This document shows, piece after piece, positions 51,365 to 61,210 of a DNA stretch of 64,000 nt. Source of the DNA: Andalucia godoyi (taxonomy: Eukaryota > Discoba > Jakobea > Jakobida > Andaluciidae); contig VRVR01000027.1 of NCBI GenBank assembly GCA_009859145.1, positions 248,001 through 312,000 on the forward strand, in the 5' to 3' direction. A program made the translations under genes and the position numbers. Below the pieces are notes generated by a model. That model made no database searches, was not told the origin of the DNA, and was given only the letters and a program-made list of their open reading frames with translations. The first letter of the stretch is position 1, and every line of letters begins with the position of its first letter.

Positions 51365-52096
51365 ATGTCGGAAGCTACGGTGCTCGAGGTGTTCATCATT
51401 GAATGGAAAGGGTCTTGGTTCATTGGTAGCACGGCGTCCTCGCTTTCTCAGAGAAAGGCAGAATATCGTCGGGAATGGAAACAAATGTCCAAAATCGAGG
51501 ATTTGCAGCTTTCTCCTCCATATGACATATTTCAAATGGCTGGCGGAGTTGATGAGGTGAAAATGCGACTGCTTCGTACATGTACGTGCCGAAACAAGAA
51601 GGAGCGGAATGCTATTGTAGAACAGTGCCGCGAAGAAAGGCGCAATCAGGGATCCACAAACTTTCCTTCCTCGGGCTCTTCATCCTCGTCACATGACAGC
51701 ACAGGCTCGGAGGAAGAAACTGCAACGCCGATAACAGGCGAGGACGTGCAAGCTGCAGACGAACTCTCGCATTCATGGATGGAAATGGAGCAAAATGCCG
51801 AGGACGATCTGGAAATTATGTCCTCTACATCAGGAGATGAAGCCGTATCATCGACACCAGGTAAGGACGTGCAACTGACAAGCTCGCTCCGGTCTCGAAA
51901 GAGGGTTTGTGAAGAGATCGACCCGTCAACAATACCAGACAACGAAAAACGGATTTTTTTCAACCCTGGTGTGAATTGGGATTTGGATTTGGACGGCAAA
52001 AAGGGCCCTAATTGGCGAAGAGAATTTGAAGAACAACAACAACGGCTGAAATTGCAAGAGAACATCCGAAAGAAAGTACGTCTGCCTAGATGGTGA
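51365..52096 (+). CDS. Divergent GIY-YIG-like domain with disordered tail
   Basis: 243 residues. Residues 7-100 resemble a diverged GIY-YIG domain: VLEVFIIEWKGSWFIGSTAS (WFIG in place of YIG, 18-21), then SLSQRKAEYRREW with Arg30 in the catalytic Arg region, and later KKERNAIVEQCR where Glu is kept in the helix equivalent to REQ. Residues 100-200 are Ser/Glu/Asp-rich, and the C-terminus is basic (RREFEEQQQRLKLQENIRKK). The homology is weak and judged by eye. It is a third relative in 2.5 kb. A possible poly(A) signal AATAAA follows at 52160-52165. Confidence 0.55.
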   Translation: MSEATVLEVFIIEWKGSWFIGSTASSLSQRKAEYRREWKQMSKIEDLQLSPPYDIFQMAGGVDEVKMRLLRTCTCRNKKERNAIVEQCREERRNQGSTNFPSSGSSSSSHDSTGSEEETATPITGEDVQAADELSHSWMEMEQNAEDDLEIMSSTSGDEAVSSTPGKDVQLTSSLRSRKRVCEEIDPSTIPDNEKRIFFNPGVNWDLDLDGKKGPNWRREFEEQQQRLKLQENIRKKVRLPRW

Positions 52097-52159
52097 CTTC
52101 GTCTTTCCACATCTTACCCGCGTCCTCCGGAATCCTCGAAATGAAGACTGTGCAAATGC

Positions 52160-52165
52160 AATAAA
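52160..52165 (+). terminator. Possible poly(A) signal
   Basis: AATAAA, 64 bp after the stop of the GIY-YIG-like gene at 51365-52096. The only support is the hexamer and its position. Confidence 0.3.
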
Positions 52166-52239
52166 CAAACTGAAATTAATCTGTAAACGAAGTGCGATCG
52201 CTCTGCTTCCATTAACCCGAACGCAGTTGAATACGACTA

Positions 52240-52430
52240 CAACTCACAGAACATGACCGGACCGAACCGGACCGAGCAGTGCCTGGTGGACAGGAGCGGA
52301 TCGAAGCGAAAAGGACCGAACTGAGGAAACAGGACATGATTGAACCTAACAGAATCAAGCCAAACAGGACTGAACCAAACCGAACCGGGCCAAGCCAAAC
52401 CAAACCAAGCAGGACTGAGGTGCAGCTGCA
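52240..52430. repeat. Degenerate GGACCGAACC-type short repeats
   Basis: About 190 bp of loosely repeated 5-10 bp motifs such as GGACCGAACCGGACCGA and AACCAAACCAAG. Open frames across it are by-products of the repeat. It leads directly into the minisatellite at 52500. Confidence 0.7.
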
Positions 52431-52499
52431 CCACGCAATTTCCAGTTGTGCTCGGCTCGACGCACATGTGTTCAGTTTCCTATGGCCATGCTCTTTAGA

Positions 52500-52970
52500 A
52501 ACGCCTTTGCTCATTGTTTCTGGGTGTCCTGATCTGGGGATATGGGGATATGGGGATATGGGAACATCTGGGTGTGAAGGTTCTCTCGTTCCACAACCTT
52601 TGCTCATTGTTTCTGGGTGTCCTGATCTGGGGATATGGGGATATGGGGATATGGGAACATCTGGGGATATGGGAACATCTGGGTGTGAAGGTTCTCTCGT
52701 TCCACAACCTTTGCTCATTGTTTCTGGGTGTCCTGATCTGGGGATATGGGGATATGGGGACATGGGAACATCTGGGGATATGGGAACATCTGGGTGTGAA
52801 GGTTCTCTCGTTCCACAACCTTTGCTCATTGTTTCTGGGTGTCCTGATCTGGGGATCTGGGGATATGGGGATATGGGAACATCTGGGTGTGAAGGTTCTC
52901 TCGTTCCACAACCTTTGCTCATTGTTTCTGGGTGTCCTGATCTGGGGATATGGGGACATCTGGGGAGGTC
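52500..52970. repeat. Minisatellite of about 95-110 bp units
   Basis: Five copies begin TTTGCTCATTGTTTCTGGG near 52506, 52600, 52709, 52819 and 52914. Inside each is a smaller GGGGATAT array of variable number, and GGGATATGGGAACATCT is single or doubled, explaining the lengths of 94, 109, 110 and 95 bp. The last copy is truncated or changed. It has long frames on both strands only because of the repeats. Confidence 0.9.
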
Positions 52971-53705
52971 TGGATTGAAAGACCTTCTCCTTCTCCAACC
53001 TTATTAATCGCTTGCACGATGTCCCAGAGCGAAGTACGTTTGGGGGTGTGCAGAGATTTCCGTCTGTTGCTTTTCCCGCCTGTTTGGCTCTGCCGAAATG
53101 CGGCGGTGTAATTACGGTTGACGGACAGATTGATGATGCCGTGCTTTCTTCGTATAGCCGTTTGACCGAATCATGCATCGTCTTTTCTATCTTTTGTCTT
53201 TTGTCGAATGTTCGTGAGACTGTTTAGTTCAGCTCATCGCGAAATATTGCTGGAGTGTCGTCACGTAACTCAAGACGCCGATCGTCGTTTTCTGGATTGT
53301 CGATTCGCAACGATATGCTTCCAAGGTTTTGTTTCGACCTCATTTTTCACTGTTGCTCTGATGCTGATCGTGCAATAATGTTTCTGCTTTTCTTTCCACG
53401 CAAAGTACGTCTGCTCTTGTTTGAGATCTGCTTCGTCGTCATTTTCGTCTTTCTGTTTTGTCTCTCTAAGGCGTTTCCATGCCTCTATGGCCGTGACTTC
53501 AGCCGGACGCTATCTTTGCAGGAAATTTTGCGTCTTCTGCAATATCCTTTGGAGCGCATGATGCGGCTGGGGTCCTTTTGCGCTTCTCTCAATCAGTATC
53601 TCATGCGTCCACGGCCTTATTTACATTCCGAACACTCCCTCTATCCTTTGCTGCATCGATGTCCTCCTAAACACTCGAACTTCTCTCTTTTGCCTCCGTC
53701 TTTTT
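52971..53705. other. Spacer 3' of serine recombinase, no supported gene
   Basis: A plus-strand frame at 53255-53896 contains one hydrophobic stretch but overlaps the recombinase 3' end and shows no family motif, so I leave it out. Nothing else stands out. Confidence 0.35.
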
Positions 53706-55031
53706 TCATACAGTTTCTGTCAACAGGACGACACAATCGTCTGCAGAGAGCAGTCCAACTTCTTCCTCGGAAATCCCAATTTCGATTCTCTTTCTCCGCA
53801 CGAGAATTCGCAGAAGAGGGAGAGGTTTTCGCGCAAGGTCTGCTTTCCTGCTGCACGTCAGCTCGGTACCGGATTCCTCGACATCAGGATTTTTAATCTC
53901 TTTGCTTTCCGTCTGAGCTGGTTGAACGCTGTTTTCATCTTCGTCACTGTCGTGAACATCCGCGCACGTATGCGTACCGCAAGAATCGGCTAGTTCCTTT
54001 CCCAGTTCTCTTTCACAAATGTTTCGCACGGTCTGAGGTTGCCAGTAGTCTCCTCCGCGCGGTGCCTTTGGAGGTCCAAGATCAGTCATCAGAGGAAGAG
54101 CATCTGCGATTTTTTCGTACTGGAATCCTTCTCGTCGCATTTCGATGATCCGTTCGACGACGGGTCGCGTCGCAGTGTCATGCACTAGTGTTCTTGTTTC
54201 TGGGTTGACTCTATACCCGTAAGGCGGACAACTCATTACGAATCCTTTGGATCGACAGTGTTCCATTCCTCGTTTAACTCGTTGTCGTATCATCTCCCGT
54301 TCGTTTTCTGCCAAAGTCGCATGAAACATCAAGAATGATTTTGAGGCCGGATCCAAGGTGTCAAGGTTCGTTCGAAGTTCTATGAACCGACAGCCGGCTT
54401 GGGCTATTTGTCGCAGGAGGGGAACAGCGATGTCCATGCTCCGAGCAAGGCGACTCACTTCCGTGACGACAATAATCTCTCCTTTTCGCATGGACCGAAG
54501 GAGCTGTGCGAGCCCTGGGCGATGTGTTTCGTCTTTCGCTCCTGAGATGCCTTCGTCTGTGTATATGCGACGCACTGGAAGCTGTAGACTGTCGGCAGCG
54601 TATTTCCGGATAGCCGCTGTCTGGCTTTCCATCGATGCCTCCTGCATGTCCGTCGAGACGCGGACGTATCCGAGGACAGATGTCCAGGTCGACACGGTCT
54701 TGAGATCGAAATCCGTTGTCTTCGTTCTCCGTTTGTTTCGCTGGTCTTCATGCGGGGTACGGAGGGCTTCTGGAAGCTGGTCCTTCCAGGATTTCATGTT
54801 CAAATCAACTCGCCCATTTGTCGTTTCTTTAGAATTCTTCACGTTCTTCTCATTTGCATTCAGTCTGGCAGGAGTGGAGGGGCACTGTGAGTGATATTGC
54901 ATTTTTGAGTCGATGAAAGGCATTTGCTTCGAGCTGTCGATTTGTTTTGTATGTAGGTTATGAGGTCGTCCTTTTCCTCCAGAACGGGGACCTCCTTTCT
55001 GGGACCGTACGGAAAGGTCTCTGCTGGACAT
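53706..55031 (-). CDS. Serine recombinase/resolvase
   Basis: 441 residues from the ATG at 55031 (the frame is open further, but only from GTG). The first 115 residues are Lys/Arg/Ser-rich and unlike the family. The resolvase domain follows: GYVRVSTD with the nucleophilic Ser at about 126, YTDEGISG, then EVSRLARS with catalytic Arg residues. The helix ASKSFLMFHATLAENEREMI and RQRVKRGM follow, then PPYGYRVNP, the start of a recombinase DNA-binding domain. Such enzymes cut and rejoin DNA through a covalent Ser link. The domain order fits the large-serine-recombinase group, but the C-terminal part is short. It is of prokaryotic or mobile-element ancestry, sitting here in eukaryote-like DNA. No attachment sites could be identified. 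Confidence 0.88.
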   Translation of the reverse strand: MSSRDLSVRSQKGGPRSGGKGRPHNLHTKQIDSSKQMPFIDSKMQYHSQCPSTPARLNANEKNVKNSKETTNGRVDLNMKSWKDQLPEALRTPHEDQRNKRRTKTTDFDLKTVSTWTSVLGYVRVSTDMQEASMESQTAAIRKYAADSLQLPVRRIYTDEGISGAKDETHRPGLAQLLRSMRKGEIIVVTEVSRLARSMDIAVPLLRQIAQAGCRFIELRTNLDTLDPASKSFLMFHATLAENEREMIRQRVKRGMEHCRSKGFVMSCPPYGYRVNPETRTLVHDTATRPVVERIIEMRREGFQYEKIADALPLMTDLGPPKAPRGGDYWQPQTVRNICERELGKELADSCGTHTCADVHDSDEDENSVQPAQTESKEIKNPDVEESGTELTCSRKADLARKPLPLLRILVRRKRIEIGISEEEVGLLSADDCVVLLTETV

Positions 55032-55380
55032 AGAAACCCCTGGGTGTGTGGCCTTCTTGAAGACGACGAGAGGTCTAGACTGCACTCCTGTCAGAATGTC
55101 TGGTGAAGGGTCTTCTGTTCTTCACGCCCTCTGAGGTTCTGTGGCCGGTCGAGCATTCCTGCATCCGTTAATTTGGTCCTTTGGTCTCATCCGCTGTCTT
55201 ATCTCCCGTAGGTTTGCGCCTCTGACCGCTAACGACGTGATCCATGATGATTGGTATCTCTCTCACTTTCTGAGATCGCCAAATTCTTATGTAGCGAAAA
55301 CATCATACCTACATGAAGGACAGAAGCAGTCGGTTCGCACGCACCCACCATGATAGAAGGAATGATTATGATAAAGTTGT

Positions 55381-55851
55381 TTACCTTTCGAGACGATCTT
55401 CCGTCAACCGAATGCGCTTCGGTGAGGGACAGGATCCTTTTTCTTCTTCTTCTTCTTCTTCCTCTTCCTCTTCATCTTCCTCTTCATCAACCACGTCATC
55501 TTCGCCATCATTTAGATCGTCAAGGCCGTCGAGATCATCCTCTGAAGGAAAGCAGTCGGGGTCTTCTGCTTCTTCAATTGCATCGATAATTTCTCTCCAC
55601 GACCAGAAGTCTTCGTGGTGCCGGTCCGCGTCGTTGATTGTGCCATGCTGCAGTTTCTCTCTTGCGATCCACACGCCACGGGTCTGAAGGCGTCGATCAA
55701 TGATGCCATTATTCACAATGTTGTCCCAGCTGCGTTTCACGAAGGAGGGGATGTTGATGCATGGCATTTCTTTAGATTCCTCATTCTGAGTACGGAATAG
55801 AACACCGGTACCTGTGTATCCGGCAACAAAGAAGTTTCGAACAGACGACAT
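55381..55851 (-). CDS. Small protein with poly-Glu acidic tail
   Basis: 156 residues from the ATG at 55851. The first 85 look folded (FVAGYTGTGVLFRTQNEESK, then FVKRSWDNIVNNGIIDRRL and GVWIAREKL). After residue 95 comes an acidic region with a run of 11 Glu, encoded by a CTT/CCT-type microsatellite at 55438-55498 on the plus strand. A short basic end follows (PKRIRLTEDRLER). The function is unknown. The Glu tract is probably length-variable. Confidence 0.6.
   Translation of the reverse strand: MSSVRNFFVAGYTGTGVLFRTQNEESKEMPCINIPSFVKRSWDNIVNNGIIDRRLQTRGVWIAREKLQHGTINDADRHHEDFWSWREIIDAIEEAEDPDCFPSEDDLDGLDDLNDGEDDVVDEEEDEEEEEEEEEEEKGSCPSPKRIRLTEDRLER
55438..55498. repeat. CTT/CCT trinucleotide microsatellite
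   Basis: An uninterrupted run of TTCTTCTT then CCTCTTCC triplets within the coding region at 55381-55851. It keeps frame because the unit is 3 bp. Confidence 0.8.
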
Positions 55852-55938
55852 TCTAACAATGATCCACTGAAACGTTTGGGACGAAAATCGCTGTCGTCCT
55901 AATACATTTTGATTGTCTAGAAATGCGTGATTTTAGCG

Positions 55939-56181
55939 ATGGAAAAATGGTGGGAAAAGGCTTTCCTTCCAACTTTTCGAATCGAAACTTTGTCCGGTGT
56001 TGTGCGTGACTGTCGCTTGAATTATTGCCTTACAACGGTGCAGCACATGATCCTTTATTGCGGAGAAACACAAGGACCTTCAGGGCGAACCGCGAGCCAC
56101 AGAATTAAAAACGACGTCGGTATTCCCATAGAACGATGGTTTTCTCCAACCATCACGCACACGGTTTTGCTAAGACACTGA
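55939..56181 (+). CDS. Possible small gene before repeat array B
   Basis: 80 codons from the ATG at 55939 (MEKWWEKAFLPTFRIETLSG), ending near the first repeat unit. The composition is protein-like (LNYCLTTVQHMILYCGETQG), but there is no recognisable family. It could be the intact 5' part of a gene whose rest was lost when the array grew. Confidence 0.3.
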   Translation: MEKWWEKAFLPTFRIETLSGVVRDCRLNYCLTTVQHMILYCGETQGPSGRTASHRIKNDVGIPIERWFSPTITHTVLLRH

Positions 56182-56204
56182 CGACAGCAACGATCATGCT
56201 TATG

Positions 56205-57345
56205 TAAAATCGAGATCACCTCCGTCGCCGACCTTCCGGTCCTCCTGAACAGCCTGAGTGACTGAAGCTCATGGAGACCCAGATGACCAAGCTTATGTAA
56301 AATCGAAATCAGCTCCGTCCGACCTTCCGGTCCTCCTGAACAGCCTGAGTGACTGAAGGTCATGGAGACCACGATGACCAAGCTTATGTAAAATCGAAAT
56401 CAGCTCCGTCCGACCTTCCGGTCCTCCTGAACAGCCTGAGTGACTGAAGGTCACACAGACCCAGATGACCATGCTTATGTAAAATCGAAATCAGCTCCGT
56501 CCGACCTGCCGGTCCTCCTGACCAGCCAGAGCAGCTGAAGGTCACACAGACCCAGATGACCATGCTTATATAAAGCTTATGTAAAATCGAGATCACACCC
56601 GTCCGACCTGCCGGTCCTCCTGAACAGCCTGAGTGACTGAAGGTCACACAGACCCAGATGACCATGCTTATATAAAGCTTATGTAAAATCGAGATCACAC
56701 CCGTCCGACCTTCCGGTCCTCCTGAACAGCCTGAGTGACTGAAGGTCACACAGACCCAGATGACCATGCTTATGTAACATCGATACTCCCTCCGTCCGAC
56801 CTTCCGGTCCTCCTGAACAGCCTGAGTGACTGAAGGTCACACAGACCCAGATGACCAAGCTTATGTAAAGCTTATGTAAAATCGAGATCACACCCGTCCG
56901 ACCTGCCGGTCCTCCTGACCAGCCAGAGTAGCTGAAGATGACGAATACCCAGATGACCATGCTTATGTAAAATCGAAATCAGCTCCGTCCGACCTGCCGG
57001 TCCTCCTGACCAGCCAGAGTAGCTGAAGATGACGAATACCCAGATGACCATGCTTATATAAAGCTTATGTAAAATCGAGATCACACCCGTCCGACCTGCC
57101 GGTCCTCCTGAACAGCTGGAGCGACTGAAGGTCACACAGACCCAGATGACCATGCTTATGTAAAATCGAAATCAGCTCCGTCCGACCTTCCGGTCCTCCT
57201 GAACAGCCTGAGTGACTGAAGGTCATGGAGACCCAGATGACCATGCTTATGTAAAATCGAGATCACACCCGTCCGACCTGCCGGTCCTCCTGAACAGCTG
57301 GAGCGACTGAAGATGACGGAGACCACGACGACCAGGCTTATGAAA
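56205..57345. repeat. 91-bp tandem repeat array B (about 12 units)
   Basis: The same unit as array A: CTTATGTAAAATCGAAATCAG, CTCCGTCCGACCTTCC, GGTCCTCCTGAACAGCCTGA, GTGACTGAAGGTC and CAGACCCAGATGACC. Adjacent start points such as 56311, 56402 and 56493 give exactly 91 bp. Some units have a 14-bp extension (CTTATATAAAG). Variants alternate (GACCTTCC/GACCTGCC, AACAGCCTGAG/ACCAGCCAGAG), so units have been shuffled by unequal exchange or conversion. Confidence 0.93.
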
Positions 57346-59490
57346 AAATGAGATTGACGTTCGCCACCGCTTTGTTTCATTTTCAATCCGTTGATTGATT
57401 TCGTTGCCCACGATGGTTGCAATGACGGCTGCTCTATGAGTATGGAGGTCCTCTCGTCCGTCTCATTAATCGTGTGTTTTTGTCGTAATTGCGTATTCAA
57501 GGTGTTGACTACCACGGTCATCGACATTCGAGCAGCGATGTAGGTGGTCTGTATGGAGTTCGGATCATCAAGAAACGAGCAACAGACATAGCTGTAGCAG
57601 AACGGTATGCGGCTTAACGTTGCATGTATGCCGCAAGACTCTTCAAAGAAGTCATTAGGATAGCAAAGGGCGAGCTCCTTAACGGAGCGACTGAGGATAC
57701 CGGCGCATGCATGCTCTGACAGTAAAAGAAATGGGGGTCGCTGAATAACGTTGCTAAATGCAGTGGAAACGATGCAAAAGCAATGCAGGTTTCCACCGTG
57801 GCAGGAATTGCTCGTACCGCAGGATCGGGCACAGTCGGCAGATTATTCTATTGGTCGGCGTTATTGTTTTTGGCACGTCGTCTTCCAATACTCATCTTTT
57901 CTCTTTTGAGAATTTGCTCCCGGTCGCTGTGCACATATTGTTCTTCGGTGCGGGTTTGTTACTAAAACAACATCCTTACGACTTTCGCTGTATGATGGGG
58001 GAAAGAATGCTTTTCATATTCATCGGTAGAGCTGAAGGTAGATTTCTTGTGGGCAGAGGATATCCCAACTCACAAACTAAGTGGAGCAAGGAATGAAAAT
58101 GTGCTGCTTCGTCCTCACTTTCATCGTAACTGCACGGCCATGCAGATTCTCGTTTTCCGTTATGTGTGCTTCAATCTGGAGTTTCATTCACGCTGTTCTC
58201 ATCTGAAGATCCCTGACGACTCCGCTTTGAAAGATGGATTCTTTGACGGCGCACCAGAACTCGAAATCTCGGCGGGAATAGGCTGAAGGCACCCCTGCCA
58301 ATCTGCTATCATGTCTAAAGCACCCTTAGAGCCTTGATTTCGCATCAAACTCGACAGTTTTCGGAGAATCTCGGTTCTGTTGAACTACAGGAATCCCACA
58401 ATCTGCATAAGAACGTCGTTCGATTCGCCCTAACGGTATCCATACATCTCACTGCTGCTGTATTCGGATAACCTGTCTAGAATACTGTCAGAAGGGTCCT
58501 CCGATCTTAAAGAGACAGGTGCGTGCAGATAGCGCTGTCTAGATGCCAGAATGCGATGACTCTGATCAAGTGCTGTTCGATGATCCTGAGAAAGTGTCTG
58601 ACCAGATGCAGCTAAAGAAATCAAAGAACAAGGTGGATTGGAGGTACTCCTTGAAACCCCCTCAACCACTCCTTTCTCCAAAACAGCTTGAATCAGGCTC
58701 TGTAATCCAAGTACAGAAGTACGATTGCTTCACGACTTCTTCTAATTTCTTTTAGCATTCGTGTGTTGCTTTGTAATGGGTCGCAGAGCACATTGAGAAG
58801 AGCGTTCTCCTGTAAGCTAAAAGAATTTCCTTTGTTTAAAATGGAAAGAAACCAGGATAGGCGAAAGTCGCGCAATATCAAGGTTGGTCGACATGAGCAG
58901 ATCAAACCAGTGAAAAAAACTTCCTTAAAAAAGAAGAAACAGAAAACCTGAAAATGAAATCTAGACGTTCAACTTGGAAACAAAATCTCTTTCGGAACAA
59001 CACGTGGGGGCAAATCCGCGCCAGTCACGTCGTACCGCTGCAGACTTCTGCTTTGCGAACAAAATGAATTTGAAGCCCCCTGTTCCTACGACTGCGCGTT
59101 GACAGACGACTGTTGTTGCTAACCAACTGTTCTGCACTATGTACCGTAAAAGCCTTCATGCAAAATAGAAGGAAGCAAAATGGGTCTATCTACTTCTCAA
59201 GGTTCCCTAGCTGGTTGATGTCATTCTCCGGAACTAAACATGACTTGGGAAGATGGAAGGAAATGGGCGGCCTGTTAAAATCACAGAAACTTTCTTTCCA
59301 CTTCGCCTCCATGTTCAGGACAGCAAAGGAGTAAGCGAGGAGCATCAAAAACAACTGGATCAGCCCACGTGATAATCAGACACAAGGCCGATGCAGGTTT
59401 TGGAACTGTGGACGAAGGCATACAATCAGTTCGCACGACCTGTGTGTGTTTGGAATCCAGAATGCTACTGAGAGTAGTTACGGTCTTCGT
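57346..59490. other. Gene-poor stretch, nothing supported
   Basis: Only short frames on both strands (for example 57758-58096 plus, 58430-58681 minus), without motifs, leaders or consistent composition. No tRNA-like structure or tandem repeat was noticed. Confidence 0.45.
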
Positions 59491-60003
59491 TTACATGTAT
59501 GCAGCAAGGAAAACAAAACCAAAAACCAGGGCCAACACACTGGGCATGAGACGAGGAGCAAGGGCATCGGATGATGGCGGTGGGCCGTTGTCGCATTTCA
59601 CAGTGCTGGTCATCCCGCGACTCGCGTTATGAGTTGCTCCATTCATCAAAGTGAAGAATTCTGGGGACCCAAAGCTGGCCGTATACGAGACAGAAAGAGA
59701 ACTAGACCCGATGGGAAACAACGGGCCCACGTAGCACAAATTGATACTGTCCTGGCAGGTCAGTGAAAGACCTATGACATCCAGGTACACCCCAGCGTAC
59801 GAAACGGAAGTGCCTGCACACGCAACATTGGTCAAACTCCACGAGCCAACAGTTCCAGATGAGGAGTTGTAAGGACCTCCGCAGTACGGATTTCCACAGA
59901 TGTCTGCAAGCAGAGCACTGGAGGTTGTCGGCTTGGCCCCATGCGAAACTCCCACAAGGACGAGCGCGACGCAGAGGCAGCTCAGCAGGACACTGAAGTT
60001 CAT
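59491..60003 (-). CDS. Secreted or GPI-anchored-type surface protein
   Basis: 170 residues from the ATG at 60003. A classical signal peptide MNFSVLLSCLCVALVLVGVSHG opens it. The mature part is Ser/Thr/Gly-rich with about eight Cys, probably disulphide-bonded, and NSS and NAS glycosylation sequons. It ends in a hydrophobic tail (LMPSVLALVFGFVFLAAYM) preceded by a short Pro/Ser linker, which fits a GPI-attachment signal or a C-terminal membrane span. An extracellular location is likely. The family is not recognised. Confidence 0.7.
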   Translation of the reverse strand: MNFSVLLSCLCVALVLVGVSHGAKPTTSSALLADICGNPYCGGPYNSSSGTVGSWSLTNVACAGTSVSYAGVYLDVIGLSLTCQDSINLCYVGPLFPIGSSSLSVSYTASFGSPEFFTLMNGATHNASRGMTSTVKCDNGPPPSSDALAPRLMPSVLALVFGFVFLAAYM

Positions 60004-60256
60004 TTGCTCGAACAATTACAAAACAAAAAATGAAAAGTCAAAAAGCAAAAAAGATAACGAAGGCGGTTCGCTTTAATAACGGGGAGCGGGAGCCAGTCCG
60101 AAGGTTAGTCGTGGACGACGATACACACAAAGGCTGGTTACTCAATGGTTACACGGTGGCATCAATCTGGGGCTCTGCAAGAATGGATGTGAGTCGAGCC
60201 GGATTCGTTTTACTTGTAAGAGCAGTCCTCGGTCCGTAGCTCGTGGCCCGTAGGCT

Positions 60257-61210
60257 TTAAATGGGCACAGCCTTTCTGGGAAGAAAGCAACAGCACAATC
60301 TATGGGCCATCTTTTCCAGGAATGTCAGAGATTCGCCAACGAGGATCTTGTACTGGACCCTCTTCAAGAAGAACACGGGATTGACGAAAACAGTGAGGAT
60401 TCGAAAGCAGAGCACCACGAAGCTTGCAATCGCTACGTATTTAACCACAAGACTGCGAATGGACAGCACATTTTCGGTGACATAATCGGAATATGGGTCG
60501 TTTTTTGTTGAACAGACATCGGAAGAAACAGAGAGCGGCGGTAGGACCATTCCATAGAAGGAGAAGAAGAAGACTGCCCGGATCGAAAGTGCAAACATGA
60601 GAAACATAAGTACGGTAAAGATGATCTGCACCAGCTCAAACCATTTGTTTTCATAAAGGACATCTCCGGAAAGGCGCTTTCTGGTGGTGTAGACTTGGAA
60701 GAGCAAGACGATCAGCTCGGAGGCAAGCAAGACGAGGAAGAACGCGGCATTCCTGTGATAAACATCGTAATCAAAGTTGGACATGTTGTAGAACTCGTAC
60801 TGCAGTGGAATTCCCGTACGCACGTATGTTTGCAGAAGGTCAGAAGTGTTTGTGCAGGGGGCACTGAGTATAAACGCACATCCATCGAATCCATGCATGA
60901 CCAAGCTACCTTGACGGAACGTGTAAAACACACTTCCATCCACCAGTGCGCCCTTCTCGCATCGAGGACCACGTGCGGTTGAAGGAAGTTCGTCGAGCAT
61001 CCAGTAGTTTTGAACAGTAAAATCGTTGCCCAACCCCAGCCAAAGGCACATTGCAGCAAAGACAAGGACAAGAATGGATGCAGAGGAATGGCAACAATGT
61101 GACCAGCGAACGCTCTTCTTGTAGACGTCTGTCAACAGGAGACGCTGGTCCGTTGTCATCTTCAAATGATAAGGGGAAACTTGCATTGGGCCAGAGGAAG
61201 AGTGGTCCAT
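60257..61210 (-). CDS. Four-span membrane protein
   Basis: 317 residues from the ATG at 61210. Four hydrophobic spans: about 43-62 (ASILVLVFAAMCLWLGLG), 150-168 (AAFFLVLLASELIVLLF), 190-220 (IIFTVLMFLMFALSIRAVFF) and 255-280 (YVAIASFVVLCFRILTVFV). The 90-residue loop between spans 1 and 2 contains four Cys and NTS and NMS sequons, so it is probably lumenal or extracellular. The C-terminus ends in a Cys cluster (RLCCCFLPRK) that could be lipid-modified. It is reminiscent of tetraspan-type proteins but without their diagnostic CCG motif. Unknown function. Confidence 0.7.
   Translation of the reverse strand: MDHSSSGPMQVSPYHLKMTTDQRLLLTDVYKKSVRWSHCCHSSASILVLVFAAMCLWLGLGNDFTVQNYWMLDELPSTARGPRCEKGALVDGSVFYTFRQGSLVMHGFDGCAFILSAPCTNTSDLLQTYVRTGIPLQYEFYNMSNFDYDVYHRNAAFFLVLLASELIVLLFQVYTTRKRLSGDVLYENKWFELVQIIFTVLMFLMFALSIRAVFFFSFYGMVLPPLSVSSDVCSTKNDPYSDYVTENVLSIRSLVVKYVAIASFVVLCFRILTVFVNPVFFLKRVQYKILVGESLTFLEKMAHRLCCCFLPRKAVPI

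Noticed and set aside
52212-53178. Repetitive proteins on both strands across the minisatellite
   Set aside because: Open only because the unit lacks stops; composition follows the DNA repeat.
53255-53896. 213-codon plus-strand frame with a hydrophobic segment
   Set aside because: Overlaps the well-supported serine recombinase on the other strand and has no motif or leader.
49330-57345. CRISPR array
   Set aside because: Units are contiguous 91-bp tandem copies without unique spacers, and there are no cas genes.
56055-57527. Chain of minus-strand frames with repeated VWVCVTFSHSGCSGG-type peptides, also in 49294-49861
   Set aside because: The 91-bp unit is not a multiple of 3, so each frame ends and another begins; there is no common start or leader. 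This is satellite DNA.
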